From assembly GCA_002724245.1 (NCBI GenBank), contig PBOG01000071.1, forward strand, positions 4,338 to 53,166: a DNA stretch of 48,829 bases. Direction: 5' to 3'. The DNA comes from Planctomycetaceae bacterium. Its GTDB lineage: Bacteria; Planctomycetota; Planctomycetia; Pirellulales; Pirellulaceae. The position numbers and the translations under genes were made by a program. The notes below the pieces were generated by a model. The model had not been told where the DNA came from, ran no database searches, and saw only the letters and a program-made list of their open reading frames with translations. Positions 18,255 through 26,353 of this stretch are shown piece by piece; the first letter of the stretch is position 1, and the number at the start of each line of letters is the position of its first letter.

Positions 18255-18563
18255 TCAGAAGATCCGGCGAGTAATGCGGCCAATCACAAAGCCTACTGCC
18301 GATGATGCAACCACTCCGGTTCCCGGATAGCGGCGAACCAGGCGTAGTGTATCGTCTATCACGCTACCCAAAGTCCGTGACTCCAGGGGGGATTGGTCGT
18401 CCGCCTTATTGTCCTGCTGTCGCGCATAGAACTCTTCAGCATTTCGCAACGCTTCTCGAGCTGCGTCCAGCTGCTTTTCCACCTCGTGGTTATCCAACTC
18501 TCTCGAGGTACTATTCTGCGAGCTGGCCGACGCCCGTTTCCTGGCTGCCCTTTTTTTCGCCAC
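18255..18563 (-). CDS. ElaB/YqjD-like (DUF883) membrane-anchored protein
   Basis: The 102-residue protein starts with a very basic AKKRAARKRA stretch. A helical Ala/Glu-rich part follows (LDNHEVEKQLDAAREALRNA), and the C-terminal anchor is RYPGTGVVASSAVGFVIGRI. That anchor, with small residues spaced in a glycine-zipper manner and a closing basic tail, is the mark of the DUF883/ElaB/YqjD family, whose E. coli members bind the inner membrane and ribosomes. I chose the GTG at 18563 because GAGG stands ten bases upstream; an in-frame TTG at 18626 would add 21 residues. It heads a three-gene operon with tight spacing. A 14-bp palindrome lies 77 bases upstream. Confidence 0.6.
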   Translation of the reverse strand: MAKKRAARKRASASSQNSTSRELDNHEVEKQLDAAREALRNAEEFYARQQDNKADDQSPLESRTLGSVIDDTLRLVRRYPGTGVVASSAVGFVIGRITRRIF

Positions 18564-18882
18564 CTTGGCACCCTCATTCAACAGAATCGATTCATGCACC
18601 GACGCACAATCAGTACGGACAAACAATCATGTTCCTTTACCAACCTAGGTTGGAAAACATCACCGGGCCGCCGTTTTGTCACACAAACCTAGAGAGGCAT
18701 CCCCTGCTAACGGGCACAATCGCAATAATCCGCTTTTACGGAGGCATGACCGATAGCAGCCGCTTCACACTAGCAGAGAGGGCAGAGGCCCTGAAGAGAG
18801 ACACTCCTCCCGAGCAGACGAGGCCCTTCCGTCCGCAGATCTTGGGTAAGGTGCCTACCGAGAAGCACTGCCTGAACTGTCA
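18564..18882. other. Region between YqjD-like operon and DUF1501, no firm gene
   Basis: This stretch of 319 bases holds the palindrome at 18640-18653. On the plus strand, a 68-codon frame (18746-18952) encodes a CxxCH motif in KHCLNCHQPN. Its GGAGG is only one base from the ATG, and its 3' end runs antisense into the DUF1501 gene, so I do not call it as a gene. Confidence 0.35.
18640..18653. promoter_or_regulatory. 14-bp perfect palindrome, candidate operator
   Basis: CCAACCTAGGTTGG is perfectly self-complementary. It ends 77 bases upstream of the GTG start of the YqjD-like operon, a distance suited to a dimeric regulator acting at its promoter. A related half, AAACCTAGAG, occurs some 30 bases farther upstream. 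Confidence 0.4.
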
Positions 18883-20208
18883 TCAACCTAACAATTCATC
18901 AATCGGCGATGGATCACTAACCAGGTGTACTGGCCGACCGTCTGGTGTGTAGACAATTTTCGCGGGATCAATGCCCAGCTTCCGGTAGATCGTGGAAACA
19001 AAATTCTCTGGTGACAAAACCCGTTCGATCGCCGAATACCCTTGGCGGTCTGTTGCGCCAATTACCTGGCCGGGAGGTGTCTTGCCGCCCGCAAACATGA
19101 CAGACATCGCATTGGACCAATGGTCGCGACCGCCGCGAGAATTAATCTTGGGTGTTCGTCCGAACTCGCCAAGCGCGCAGACCAAGGTCGTGTCCAGCAT
19201 GCCCCGCTCCTCCAGATCGTTGATCAACGCAGCAATCGTCGATTCAAAGGGGGGCAACTTGCTTGCCAGACCACTAAATATATTGCGATGATGATCCCAG
19301 CCACCGTGGTACAGAGTTACAAATGGCACACCCGCTTCGACCAAGCGACGTGCTAACAAGGATCGCTGTCCGAAACTGTGACGACCAAAGCGGTCCCTGA
19401 TCTGCTCTGGCTCTTGGTGGATATCAAACGCTGTTTGGGCCTGATTCGAACTCATTAACGTGTAGCCCTGCTGGTAGAAATCGTCGAGGGCCAAGACTGG
19501 ATCTCCCGCGGTCTTCTCGGCAATCCGCGTCAACCGGTCGACCTGTTGCCGGATGCTCTGACGACCACGAAAACGATCCGACTGCAAACCCCGTGGCAAG
19601 GCAACGTCGCGTACCCGAAATCCCTTGGCATTGGGATCATCTGCCACCACAAAGGGAGCGTACCTGGCACCCAAAAAGTTAGGGCCACCCGAACGCGACA
19701 TACGGGGTAGCGAAAAATAGGCCGGCAAGCCATGTGGTGCACCAAGCTGGTGCGCGGTCACCGACCCCAGACTCGGATGAAAACTGACAAACGCCCCACA
19801 GCCAACCGGGATCCTGGGCGGCGCGCCGGTCATCATGTAGTGATTACCTGCGCCGTGATTACCCTGGTTGTGGCGAATCGAACGAACCACTGCGAGTTTG
19901 TCTGCAATCCGAGCCAATTGTTTCATATGGCGAGAGTAGTGCACTCCCGGCAAGCTGGTTGCAATCGGCTCGTATTCCCCCCGTACTTCTAACGGCGCCT
20001 CTGGCTTCGGGTCAAATGTCTCGTAGTGTGTCGGACCTCCATCCATCCAAATCAGAATACAGCTGGTAACCTGGGACTTACCTTCGACTACGGGAGCCGC
20101 CGCACGAGCCCGCAGCGCACCGACCAGCCCGCCCGAAATCAAGCCACCGAGTCCTAATTCGAGGCAGTCCCGTCGGGTCACCCCGTCACAATTCCTGTGT
20201 ATCTGCAT
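18883..20208 (-). CDS. DUF1501 family protein, Tat-exported (orphan copy)
   Basis: This second DUF1501 protein has 441 residues. Its N-terminus VTRRDCLELGLGGLISGG is a twin-arginine type signal, with Arg-Arg at about residues 12-13. Family landmarks follow in order: CILIWMDGGPTHYETFDPKP, LPGVHYSRHMKQLARI, HNQGNHGAGNHYMMTG, RRLVEAGVPFVTLYHGGWDHH and FGRTPKINSRGGRDHWSNA. The ATG at 20208 is chosen because the signal starts directly after it; 27 upstream codons of the same frame look non-coding. No DUF1549/DUF1553 gene adjoins it, so its usual partner is missing here. It shares the conserved core with the copy at 7223 but differs clearly outside it. Confidence 0.9.
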   Translation of the reverse strand: MQIHRNCDGVTRRDCLELGLGGLISGGLVGALRARAAAPVVEGKSQVTSCILIWMDGGPTHYETFDPKPEAPLEVRGEYEPIATSLPGVHYSRHMKQLARIADKLAVVRSIRHNQGNHGAGNHYMMTGAPPRIPVGCGAFVSFHPSLGSVTAHQLGAPHGLPAYFSLPRMSRSGGPNFLGARYAPFVVADDPNAKGFRVRDVALPRGLQSDRFRGRQSIRQQVDRLTRIAEKTAGDPVLALDDFYQQGYTLMSSNQAQTAFDIHQEPEQIRDRFGRHSFGQRSLLARRLVEAGVPFVTLYHGGWDHHRNIFSGLASKLPPFESTIAALINDLEERGMLDTTLVCALGEFGRTPKINSRGGRDHWSNAMSVMFAGGKTPPGQVIGATDRQGYSAIERVLSPENFVSTIYRKLGIDPAKIVYTPDGRPVHLVSDPSPIDELLG

Positions 20209-20492
20209 GCCAATCACGCTCCAGACAATAATGGTATGGCTAACCCCAACCCCGCCCGCTTGCAGCAGCCGGCAGGTTGCACGACGCAATCACGCCGCAT
20301 CCACAGAACCCTGCCCGCCAGAGGTCTCCGTCCAGTCAGCATAACGCAAACACTATGGTGTGCCAAACTTGCAACTGCTTTGCCTGTTGGCAAACGTGCG
20401 AACATAACGCCACCTTGTTTTCCCGATTACAACTTTTCGCAAGCGGTACTGGCCGGTCGCCATGGCTCTCATAACACCACCATTGCTGACAA

Positions 20493-21512
20493 TTACTTCA
20501 CTTCACTTCCCGCAGCTTCTTCGCCCTGCGACAACACTTCATCTACTTCGCGTTTACTGAACCAGTAAACAATGGCACCCACCATCGCGACGCCTATCGT
20601 GTTCAGTCGGTACCCCAAGGCAACCACCACCCCGAGACCAGCGTCCAGCTGAGCGGACGCAACCTTGGTGTACATCAGATCGAGTGCCAATTCCAGCGCT
20701 CCGAACCCCGCTGGCATGAAGGGGACCGCCCCTGCCACAAACGCAACGGGCCCGATCACAAAGTGCTCTGGCAGCGAGGGTGACAATTCAAGAATACCCG
20801 AGGCAATCAAATGAAGTGCCGCGACAAACATGCCATGTGTGAGAACACTCACCGCGAGCGCCGCTGCAACGGCTGTCGGTTTACGCCGATAAAGCGAGAG
20901 AGCTTCAACGAGACGCAAACTTATCGTGGCGATCCTGAGTGGAAACCGACGGAGCAAGGTAGTCATCTTTTCTACCGGCGCGATTGCAAACAACAACACC
21001 ATCAAGCCACCCGTGACGGTTGTTATCAGCGTAATCTGACCGACACGTTTGAGCAGGTCGGATTGCCCCGACACAGTGCCTAGCAAGGTCGCACCACTGG
21101 CAAGTACTAGCAGGGCGTACAAACCGATCACACGGTCCGCAATCACACTCGCCACAGCCTCCACTCTACGCGACGTCTGCTCACGGGCAATGAAAATTGC
21201 CTTGAATAGATCCCCGCCGACGGAACCGAGAGACACAAAGTTGAGCAGATAGCCGAGAAATCCCAGTCTCAGCGCATCCCGAATTCGAAAAGTCAAACCC
21301 AACGTACGAACCAACATATACCAGCGAACATAGGTCACCAATACGCCAGCAAACGTTAACAGAAAAGCCAATACAAGCCGGTCCCATTGTTTCGAGCGTG
21401 AATTCAACGCCTGCCATTCTGCGGCACTGATACTGGACAGCAACCACCCGACAATGAGAACCGGCAAGCTGAACTTCAATGCGGGAACAGCAATTCTCTT
21501 CAATCGATCCAC
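20493..21512 (-). CDS. Flippase-like membrane protein (LPG synthase TM family)
   Basis: This 339-residue polytopic protein matches the lysylphosphatidylglycerol synthase transmembrane region family (UPF0104), many of which are annotated as flippase-like. About seven or eight helices are visible, for example LKFSLPVLIVGWLLSSI, LVLAFLLTFAGVLVTYVRWY and FVIGPVAFVAGAVPFMPAG. The family motif LNFVSLGSVGGDLFKAIFIA is present near residue 93, as is GFGALELALDLMY near 270. The soluble aminoacyltransferase domain of true MprF is absent. Transport of a lipid-linked intermediate is inferred from the family. The start is GTG at 21512. The gene is divergent from tRNA-Ala. Confidence 0.8.
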   Translation of the reverse strand: MDRLKRIAVPALKFSLPVLIVGWLLSSISAAEWQALNSRSKQWDRLVLAFLLTFAGVLVTYVRWYMLVRTLGLTFRIRDALRLGFLGYLLNFVSLGSVGGDLFKAIFIAREQTSRRVEAVASVIADRVIGLYALLVLASGATLLGTVSGQSDLLKRVGQITLITTVTGGLMVLLFAIAPVEKMTTLLRRFPLRIATISLRLVEALSLYRRKPTAVAAALAVSVLTHGMFVAALHLIASGILELSPSLPEHFVIGPVAFVAGAVPFMPAGFGALELALDLMYTKVASAQLDAGLGVVVALGYRLNTIGVAMVGAIVYWFSKREVDEVLSQGEEAAGSEVK

Positions 21513-21544
21513 GTCGGAAAGTCTCCGATCCAGCGGGTCCTCGC

Positions 21545-21573
21545 TTGACAGCCTTGTCAGCGAGTGCTAGTTT
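21545..21573 (+). promoter_or_regulatory. Sigma-70-type promoter for tRNA-Ala
   Basis: TTGACA at 21545-21550 and TAGTTT at 21568-21573 are separated by 17 bases. They point to the tRNA gene 75 bases farther on. The -35 box overlaps a short inverted repeat, TGACA and TGTCA around GCCT. Confidence 0.5.
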
Positions 21574-21647
21574 TCCCGGCACAACCAAACTCGTTCTCCC
21601 CCAACACTTTGGATCGGATTTACGGGTTTGCCCAAAACAGTATTTTC

Positions 21648-21720
21648 GGGGGATTAGCTCAGTTGGGAGAGCGTCTGGCTGGCAGCCAGAAGGTCAGGGG
21701 TTCGAGTCCCCTATCCTCCA
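21648..21720 (+). tRNA. tRNA-Ala (anticodon GGC)
   Basis: All four arms fold. The acceptor GGGGGAT pairs with ATCCTCC and includes G3:U70, the alanine identity pair. The D arm is GCTC/GAGC. The anticodon stem TCTGG/CCAGA encloses the loop CTGGCAG with anticodon GGC. The T arm AGGGG/CCCCT encloses TTCGAGT. The gene is 73 bases with discriminator A73 and no encoded CCA tail. It reads GCC and GCU codons. The next 1.1 kb is poor in genes and looks decayed. Confidence 0.97.
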
Positions 21721-21730
21721 CTCGGTCGCA

Positions 21731-21756
21731 AACCCTTGCAAAACAAGGGTTTTTTT
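21731..21756 (+). terminator. Intrinsic terminator of tRNA-Ala
   Basis: AACCCTTG (21731-21738) pairs with CAAGGGTT (21744-21751) around CAAAA, followed by an unbroken T-run to 21756. It begins 11 bases after the tRNA. Confidence 0.9.
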
Positions 21757-22250
21757 ATGCGCGGGCAAAAGGGCTTGTGACCTCTTGCAAAGCCAAATGG
21801 TGGGCTGCGGCACCGGATTTTGCCCACTCCTTGGCGCAGCGGTCTTCGGTCACCTGCGAATCCCGCGTCGAAGTAGCCTCCTCGGTGTTTCCGTTCGTGT
21901 CCGGGAAACGGCCCATCCGAACGCCAGCGGTCTCTGCAGCATGGTGATACAGAGTCTGGCCAGCGGATTATTTTCGCCCGAGGTCATGCGGGATTAGCCG
22001 TGCTCCAGCCCCATCTCAACCGCCGCCAAGCAAGAACGGACCATTCGTATTCCTGTGTCCGGCTTGAAGTTGGCTACCACTGAAAGGCCAGGCGAATACC
22101 AAAGATCGTTCCATTCATGGGACCAGTGAGCCCCTTGCTGCTAACTTTTTCCTTCGGCAGAAACGCGATGCCTGATTCCATCCGCTGCGAGCACTCCGCG
22201 ATTGATGGCGAGTACTCCGCGATTGATACAGTCCCCCTGTTCCTGCTGAT
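21757..22250. other. Gene-poor region downstream of tRNA-Ala
   Basis: No gene could be supported in these 494 bases. On the minus strand a 70-codon open frame with balanced composition (stop near 21757) has no recognised domain. Another minus-strand frame ends at 22074 with FGIRLAFQW, which looks like the last strand of an outer-membrane barrel but lacks the rest of such a protein. The region looks like a collection of gene fragments. Confidence 0.4.
22187..22228. repeat. 21-bp tandem duplication, two copies
   Basis: GCGAGCACTCCGCGATTGAT at 22187 is followed after 21 bases by GCGAGTACTCCGCGATTGAT at 22208. The copies differ at one internal base and at the last base of the unit. Confidence 0.85.
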
Positions 22251-22623
22251 ATGAGCCTGGCCATGAACGTCACTCTTTCTCTGGCCGCAATCGGTTTGCT
22301 GCGTGTTGCCGCAGAGCAGAAAAAGGGGCCCGAACATCTGGTCCAGTTGACAGTCAATTCCGACCTGGCAGATGACCTGAGCCGAATCCCGACGGATCCC
22401 ACCAGCGACTATGGCGAACTGATTCAAAGGGCAGGGGTTTCGGAGGGGGCCGGATCCCGGCTCCATCAAGGTCGTGAACCTGGCCACCGGAAAGCAGGTC
22501 GCTTGCGCCGTCAACGAGGATTTCATCGGCGCCGATGCGGGACCCGTGGAATGGGTGAGTAAAAATCCGGTCCACAAGGTATACGAGATCCGCTTCCGCA
22601 CTGCCCACCGCCGAGGCAGCTAA
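22251..22623 (+). pseudogene. Truncated, frameshifted N-terminal fragment of a planctomycete exoprotein
   Basis: The frame from ATG 22251 or 22263 gives a short signal-like start (NVTLSLAAIGLLRVAAEQ), then VQLTVNSDLADD and DYGELIQRAGVSEG. A run of five G at about 22445 then breaks the frame. With one G fewer, the text continues coherently as PDPGSIKVVNLATGKQVACA, VNEDFIGADAGPVEWV and VHKVYEIRFRTA, stopping at 22623. This matches, from memory, the beginning of long planctomycete/verrucomicrobial secreted proteins in which such a segment precedes several hundred more residues, all missing here. The fragment is thus a 5' remnant carrying one frameshift. A sequencing error in the G-run would explain the shift but not the truncation. 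Confidence 0.55.
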
Positions 22624-22856
22624 TGTTCGGCAGCCACGTCTACCCGACCGCCGACTTCACCCGCGACCGTCTGGCGCCTCAGACCAGTACCAAACTACTG
22701 GCAAGAATCCCATGCAGCGACATCAGGCTTTCGCTTTCGCAGAAGGGCATTGTGCATTAGAATGCAGGCCGTCCTGTAGCGTGTCGGCAACAGGCACAAC
22801 TCTTCCATAGAATCTCATCCGCGCAATCTTATTTCGCTCTGATCGAAGGACACAGC

Positions 22857-24371
22857 ATGAACGCCCAAGCCGAACATCCTCAATCAAACAATGTGGTTCG
22901 TCTGTGTGTGATGATGTTCCTCCAATACGCAATCTGGGGTGCCTGGGCCGTCTCTTTAGGCGGATTTATGCAGACGACACTCAAATTCACTGGGGTTCAA
23001 ATTGGAGCCGTTTTCGCGACCACTGCCATCGCTGCCATGATCTCTCCCTGGATTGTAGGTTTTCTCGCCGACCGGCTCTTTGCCACCGAAAAACTTATCG
23101 CCGCGTTACATCTTATCGGCGCGGGATTACTTTCTTTTGCCGCAATCCAAACTGACTTCATGACCTTGTATGTGGCCATGGTTGCCTATGCCATTGTCTA
23201 TATGCCCACTCTCGCTCTGACCAATTCCATCGCCTTTGCCAACATTGGCAATGCCGAAAAAGAATTCCCCGTCATCCGAGTGGGCGGCACCGTGGGTTGG
23301 ATCCTGGTCGGGCTACTGGTCGGCCTGGTACTGGACGTACCTGCTGGCACAAGCAGCGCGCCGATCTGGCTGGCCGCGGGCACGTCTCTCGCACTGGCAA
23401 TTTACAGCGTCATCGGACTGCCCCATACACCACCACAAGGGAAAGACAAACCTGCCGAAAAAACAGGCGCAAGTGTTCTACAGCTCCTGAACGATCCTTC
23501 GTTTCTAGTATTCGTGATCTGTTCTTTCCTAATTTGCATCCCGCTTTCCTTTTATTACGCACAGGCCAACGTCTTTCTGTCGGAGATTGACGCTCCTTTT
23601 CCAACCGCCTTACAAACACTCGGTCAGATCTCTGAAATCGGTTTCATGCTCGCGATGCCGTTTTTCATCGCCAAACTCGGAGTCAAACGCATGCTGATCT
23701 GCGGCATGCTCGCCTGGAGCCTGCGCTATTTTGCCTTCGGCACCTATGAATTTCCGGCAGTCGTGTTTGGCCTAGTTCTACACGGCATCTGCTATGACTT
23801 TTTCTTTGTCGCCAGCCAGATCTATGTCGACAACCGCGCTGATGAAAGCCAACGTGCCAGTGCACAAGGGTTTATCGCCTTCATCACGCTGGGCGTTGGC
23901 ATGTTTGTAGGGTCGTATGCCAGCGGCTGGACCGTGGATGCCTACCCACCCTCGATCCAAATCGAAGCCGCGGTCAAATCAAGCTCGGCAGCAACACCAA
24001 CCACCAGTTCGATGATGTTACCCAACTGGGATGCAGGCGCAAAAGAAGACCGCACAGGCCTGGCAGCCCTACTGGATCTGGACAGCGAATCCCAAATAAC
24101 GCCCGCGATGATCACTCAACCACTGGTGGTCACCGACGCAGCAAATGAGAGTGAGACCACTTACAGCGTCGCTGCCTTGCAACAGGCAGCCAAGGACGCC
24201 GATAAGGATAAGGACGGAAAGACAACTCGTGGGGAATGGCGGGCAGCCCAAGCCAAGGACTGGTTCTACATTTGGCTCTGGCCAGGGATTGGAGCCTTCG
24301 TTACCTGCCTCGTGTTCATCGTCGGATTCCGACAGCCCGCGACTCACACAGAAACCGCCCAAGAGCCTTAG
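22857..24371 (+). CDS. MFS nucleoside transporter (NupG/NHS type) with EF-hand loop
   Basis: This 504-residue permease of the nucleoside:H+ symporter family takes up nucleosides across the inner membrane. About twelve helices can be traced, beginning VRLCVMMFLQYAIWGAWAVS, and the family segment PTLALTNSIAFANIGNAEKEF followed by PVIRVGGTVGWILVG lies near residues 120-150. An extra hydrophilic loop of about 100 residues separates the last two helices. It contains a canonical EF-hand loop, DKDKDGKTTRGE, at 449-460. E. coli NupG has 418 residues and no such loop, so the insert is the odd part. The start ATG is preceded by GAAGGA. No linked nucleoside-catabolic gene is visible. Confidence 0.85.
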   Translation: MNAQAEHPQSNNVVRLCVMMFLQYAIWGAWAVSLGGFMQTTLKFTGVQIGAVFATTAIAAMISPWIVGFLADRLFATEKLIAALHLIGAGLLSFAAIQTDFMTLYVAMVAYAIVYMPTLALTNSIAFANIGNAEKEFPVIRVGGTVGWILVGLLVGLVLDVPAGTSSAPIWLAAGTSLALAIYSVIGLPHTPPQGKDKPAEKTGASVLQLLNDPSFLVFVICSFLICIPLSFYYAQANVFLSEIDAPFPTALQTLGQISEIGFMLAMPFFIAKLGVKRMLICGMLAWSLRYFAFGTYEFPAVVFGLVLHGICYDFFFVASQIYVDNRADESQRASAQGFIAFITLGVGMFVGSYASGWTVDAYPPSIQIEAAVKSSSAATPTTSSMMLPNWDAGAKEDRTGLAALLDLDSESQITPAMITQPLVVTDAANESETTYSVAALQQAAKDADKDKDGKTTRGEWRAAQAKDWFYIWLWPGIGAFVTCLVFIVGFRQPATHTETAQEP

Positions 24372-24763
24372 AACGCGGTTCACAGTCGGCTTTGTTTGCA
24401 ATCTGTGTCTGCAGCAGGTCAGGCCTGGTCGGATTTACATGCCGCATGCCTGGCAACGAAACCTCTGCAGGGTTTTGGCCCAGTCGCTGCAAGTCACGTA
24501 GAATTCTCCGGTATCGCAACCACGATTCAGCTTGCCTGCTACTGCCAGATGCCAACAGCCCCCTCTTTTGACCACACTGGCTGGCTACGACTAAACCTGG
24601 GTCCGTAGCACACCTATTCGTGGCGGATTTTCAGGGTGTATCTGATTGGTAACGCAGCTGCATTGAATCACAACAACCCAACATGCCTGGCCACGATCGC
24701 GTTTCTTGTGTAACTCACGATCGACCTGTGGCCTGATAGCTGAATGTCGCCGCGAACAACACC
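24372..24763. other. Intergenic region, nothing recognised
   Basis: These 392 bases separate the MFS and MATE genes. No coding frame, terminator or clear promoter was recognised. Confidence 0.5.
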
Positions 24764-26161
24764 ATGACCATGTCCGCAGAAGCATCGCCCGAGCTGGACC
24801 CGCGTGCCGGCTCCCTGGCCGAACTACTGCAACTTGCGGTTCCATTGATTCTCAGCTCCAGCTCCGTTTCGCTGATGCATGTCGTGGACCGGGTCTTTCT
24901 CACCTGGTTCTCACCCGATGCTCTGGCCGCAGCATTACCTGCCGGCATGCTGCACTGGACCTTGCTGGCATTACCGATCGGCCTAGCCAGCTATGTGACT
25001 ACGTTCGTGGCCCAGTACGATGGCGCAAAACGGCCAAAACAAGTCAGCCTGGTCGTCTGGCAGGGCATCTTCACAGCCATCGCGGGCGGAATACTGGTCA
25101 CAGCGACGGCACCAATCGCCGGAACTTTGTTTCAGTGGGTTGGCCACAGCCGGGACGTCCAGCGGATGGAGACTATCTATTTCACAACACTCTGCTTGGG
25201 ATCTCTGCCAGTGCTACTGGTCGCCACCGTTTCCTGTTTCTTCAGTGGGCGTGGCAAAACCCAAGTTGTTATGTGGGTCAGTCTGTCTGGTACGGCGGTA
25301 AACATGGGACTCGACTGGTGCCTGATTTTTGGCCAGGGCCCTTTTCCACGATGGGGAATCCTGGGCGCAGCGATCGCGACCATCGCAGGACAACTGGTCT
25401 CTCTAGGAATCTATACCGTACTCTTGCTGCAACCTCATCTCAAACATGAATACGCGTTCCTCGCCCAATGCAAACTGAATGCGCCGCTGCTACTTCGCTA
25501 TCTGCGGTTTGGTCTGCCAAATGGCTTGCGATCGTTGATCGATATTCTGGCATTTACTATTTTCGTCATGCTCGTGGGCCGGATCGGCCGTGACACGCTG
25601 GCAGCCACCACGCTGGTGTTTAACGTCAACACGCTCTCTTTTTTGCCGATGATCGGACTCGGCACTGCCGTCATGACTTTGGTTGGCCGCCGCGTGGGCG
25701 AGGGTCGGGCGGAGCTGGCGGTCCGCACTACCTGGCTGGCTTTCAAGCTCTCCTCGGTCTACATGACCTGCTTCGCGATTTTGTATCTCTTTCTGCCAAA
25801 CCTGCTGATGTCACCCTATGCCGCGTATAGTGATCCGAGCACATTCGCGCAGATTCGCGTGTTCGTGGTCATCCTCTTGCGTTTCGCGGCCGTGTTCGCA
25901 TTCTTTGACGCCATGCTGATCGTTTTCAGTTCGGCAGTCCAGGGTGCGGGCGACACGCGTTTCTGCCTGCTGTTTACACTTGTCGTATCATTACTGGTCC
26001 TGGTGATTCCAACCTGGCTGGCCCTGCAGTATGCGGATCAAAAGATGATCGCCTGCTGGTCTGCCTGCACCGCGTTCATTGTGGTCATGGGAGTCGGCTT
26101 CCTGTTGCGCTTCCGCACCGGACACTGGAAATCAATGCGGGTCATTGAACCCGCAGAGTAA
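24764..26161 (+). CDS. MATE family efflux transporter
   Basis: The 465-residue protein exports drugs or metabolites in exchange for Na+ or H+. It shows the internal two-fold repeat of six helices each that defines MatE. The first half begins LLQLAVPLILSSSSVSLMHV and VDRVFLTWFSPDALAAA; the second begins FGLPNGLRSLIDILAFTIFV near residue 250. GLGTAVMTLVGRRVGEGRAE in the second half is the counterpart of the family's conserved G-rich loop. The fully open frame spans all twelve helices. A second ATG two codons in (24770) could also serve as the start. The substrate cannot be inferred. Confidence 0.9.
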   Translation: MTMSAEASPELDPRAGSLAELLQLAVPLILSSSSVSLMHVVDRVFLTWFSPDALAAALPAGMLHWTLLALPIGLASYVTTFVAQYDGAKRPKQVSLVVWQGIFTAIAGGILVTATAPIAGTLFQWVGHSRDVQRMETIYFTTLCLGSLPVLLVATVSCFFSGRGKTQVVMWVSLSGTAVNMGLDWCLIFGQGPFPRWGILGAAIATIAGQLVSLGIYTVLLLQPHLKHEYAFLAQCKLNAPLLLRYLRFGLPNGLRSLIDILAFTIFVMLVGRIGRDTLAATTLVFNVNTLSFLPMIGLGTAVMTLVGRRVGEGRAELAVRTTWLAFKLSSVYMTCFAILYLFLPNLLMSPYAAYSDPSTFAQIRVFVVILLRFAAVFAFFDAMLIVFSSAVQGAGDTRFCLLFTLVVSLLVLVIPTWLALQYADQKMIACWSACTAFIVVMGVGFLLRFRTGHWKSMRVIEPAE

Positions 26162-26353
26162 GAGCAGGCCCACGTAGCATCCAAAGCCTGGTAACGTGGG
26201 GAACTCTAGAGGCATTTGGAACAAGTCCCAAATCTGGAAAACACCTCTGGAACGAGCGTACCTGGCCCGCTCCCCCTTGGTGTTCCGCCACAAAGAAAGG
26301 GAATATCGCGAGGGAAGACAGCCAATCGTGCTATGTAACGGCTGGCAGCTCAG

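Noticed and set aside
21564-21947. Open frames running through tRNA-Ala and its terminator
   Set aside because: They cross a well-folded tRNA and an intrinsic terminator, and their translations match nothing.
22074-22601. 175-codon minus-strand frame
   Set aside because: Most of it is antisense to the exoprotein fragment. Only the last 35 residues look protein-like, which is too little to call a gene.
26169-26248. CCCACGT/ACGTGGG and nested ATTTGG/CCAAAT inverted repeats between MATE and TPR genes
   Set aside because: The first has an 18-base loop and neither is followed by T residues, so terminator activity could not be supported.
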